From NCBI GenBank assembly GCA_018435665.1, contig JAHDND010000022.1, positions 1-64,000 of the forward strand: a stretch of DNA of 64,000 nt. The letters run 5' to 3'. This document shows positions 63,866-64,000 of the stretch, in pieces. How positions within the stretch are numbered: the stretch's first letter is position 1; the number at the start of each line of letters is the position of its first letter. Made by a program: the position numbers and the translations under genes. The notes beneath the pieces were generated by a model that worked only from the letters and a program-made list of their open reading frames with translations, was not told the DNA's origin and ran no database searches. The stretch comes from Candidatus Thiosymbion sp. Lineage in GTDB: Bacteria > Pseudomonadota > Gammaproteobacteria > Chromatiales > Chromatiaceae.

Positions 63866-64000
63866 TCACTCACGCCCCAGAATGGCGCGGGCCGCGGCGA
63901 CGATGGTCGGCACTTGCGGCAGGGCCGCGTCCTCCAGGTGCTTGGGATAGGGGATGGGGACCTCGGCGGTGCATACCCGGCCGACGGGCGCGTCCAGGTC
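63866..64000 (-). CDS. E1-beta subunit of a 2-oxoacid dehydrogenase, C-terminal end
   Basis: The last 44 codons: [20 protein letters not shown], then [20 protein letters not shown] and LGRE before the stop. This is the C-terminal domain of transketolase-like E1-beta subunits (pyruvate, acetoin or branched-chain type). The rest of the gene lies outside the window. It is transcribed into E2 after a 146-bp AT-rich gap. Confidence 0.85.
   Translation of the reverse strand, partial: DLDAPVGRVCTAEVPIPYPKHLEDAALPQVPTIVAAARAILGRE

Overview
The window is 64 kb of GC-rich DNA from what looks like a gammaproteobacterium, probably a purple sulfur bacterium of the Chromatiaceae or a close relative. That placement is inference. 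It rests on base composition, a DsrE-type sulfur protein, an ArsR-rhodanese regulator, an ArsS arsenosugar cluster, a laterally transferred N-type F1Fo ATPase, many c-di-GMP enzymes, and several Uma2 and toxin-antitoxin genes. No rRNA, tRNA or CRISPR array was seen.

Layout. 0-3.4 kb: two paralogous PAS-GGDEF diguanylate cyclases in tandem; the second keeps its periplasmic NMT1/THI5-like sensor and the first has lost it. 3.6-8.8 kb: cation diffusion facilitator, HD phosphohydrolase, an antitoxin/PIN-toxin pair, a chromate transporter, and a second, truncated copy of the HD gene as a direct repeat. 8.9-14.7 kb: type I restriction-modification locus 1 (hsdR-hsdM-YhcG fragment-hsdS, minus strand). 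14.8-24.0 kb: a P-type ATPase lacking its last membrane helices, a FIST sensor convergent with a PAS-GGDEF-EAL protein, an orphan solute-binding protein, a DUF2252 protein and a Uma2 nuclease. 24.0-34.5 kb: type I locus 2, a long minus-strand array (hsdM, DUF4062-ATPase, broken rhuM, hsdS, hsdR relic, antitoxin/damaged PIN, hipA relic, Fic protein, hsdR, YgjP-like zinc protein). It is a working restriction system mixed with defence-gene debris. 34.8-43.7 kb: PolX, RtcB ligase, archease, a ferric-reductase-like flavocytochrome, an acetyltransferase, an outer-membrane barrel and a small secreted protein.

43.8-50.4 kb: an N-ATPase operon in the order beta, epsilon, Q, a, c, b(+delta-like), alpha, gamma. 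AtpR is missing, a 47-codon frame lies upstream of beta, and gamma carries a 24-bp repeat insertion. 50.4-56.1 kb: a Uma2-like protein, alanine-type aminotransferase, ParE/RHH toxin-antitoxin pair, and two glycosyltransferases next to radical-SAM ArsS (arsenosugar pathway). 56.4-58.0 kb: small membrane protein, a gene remnant, a methyltransferase and an orphan HTH protein. 58.2-61.7 kb: ArsR-rhodanese regulator divergent from a desaturase-like, TVP38 and DsrE operon. 62.0-64.0 kb: stand-alone acyl carrier protein, a lipoyl E2 acyltransferase and the end of an E1-beta gene.

The strongest unlabelled signals are repeats: a 68-bp intergenic family (21461, 40336, 52730, 56112-56244), a 97-100 bp MITE-like pair with 24-bp inverted ends (54895, 61848), a 70-bp repeat shared by the Uma2 tail and the polX 3' end, two REP-like hairpins with a GTAG foot, and in-frame repeat expansions in at least five unrelated genes. 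Gene functions are read from motifs only; no database search was run.
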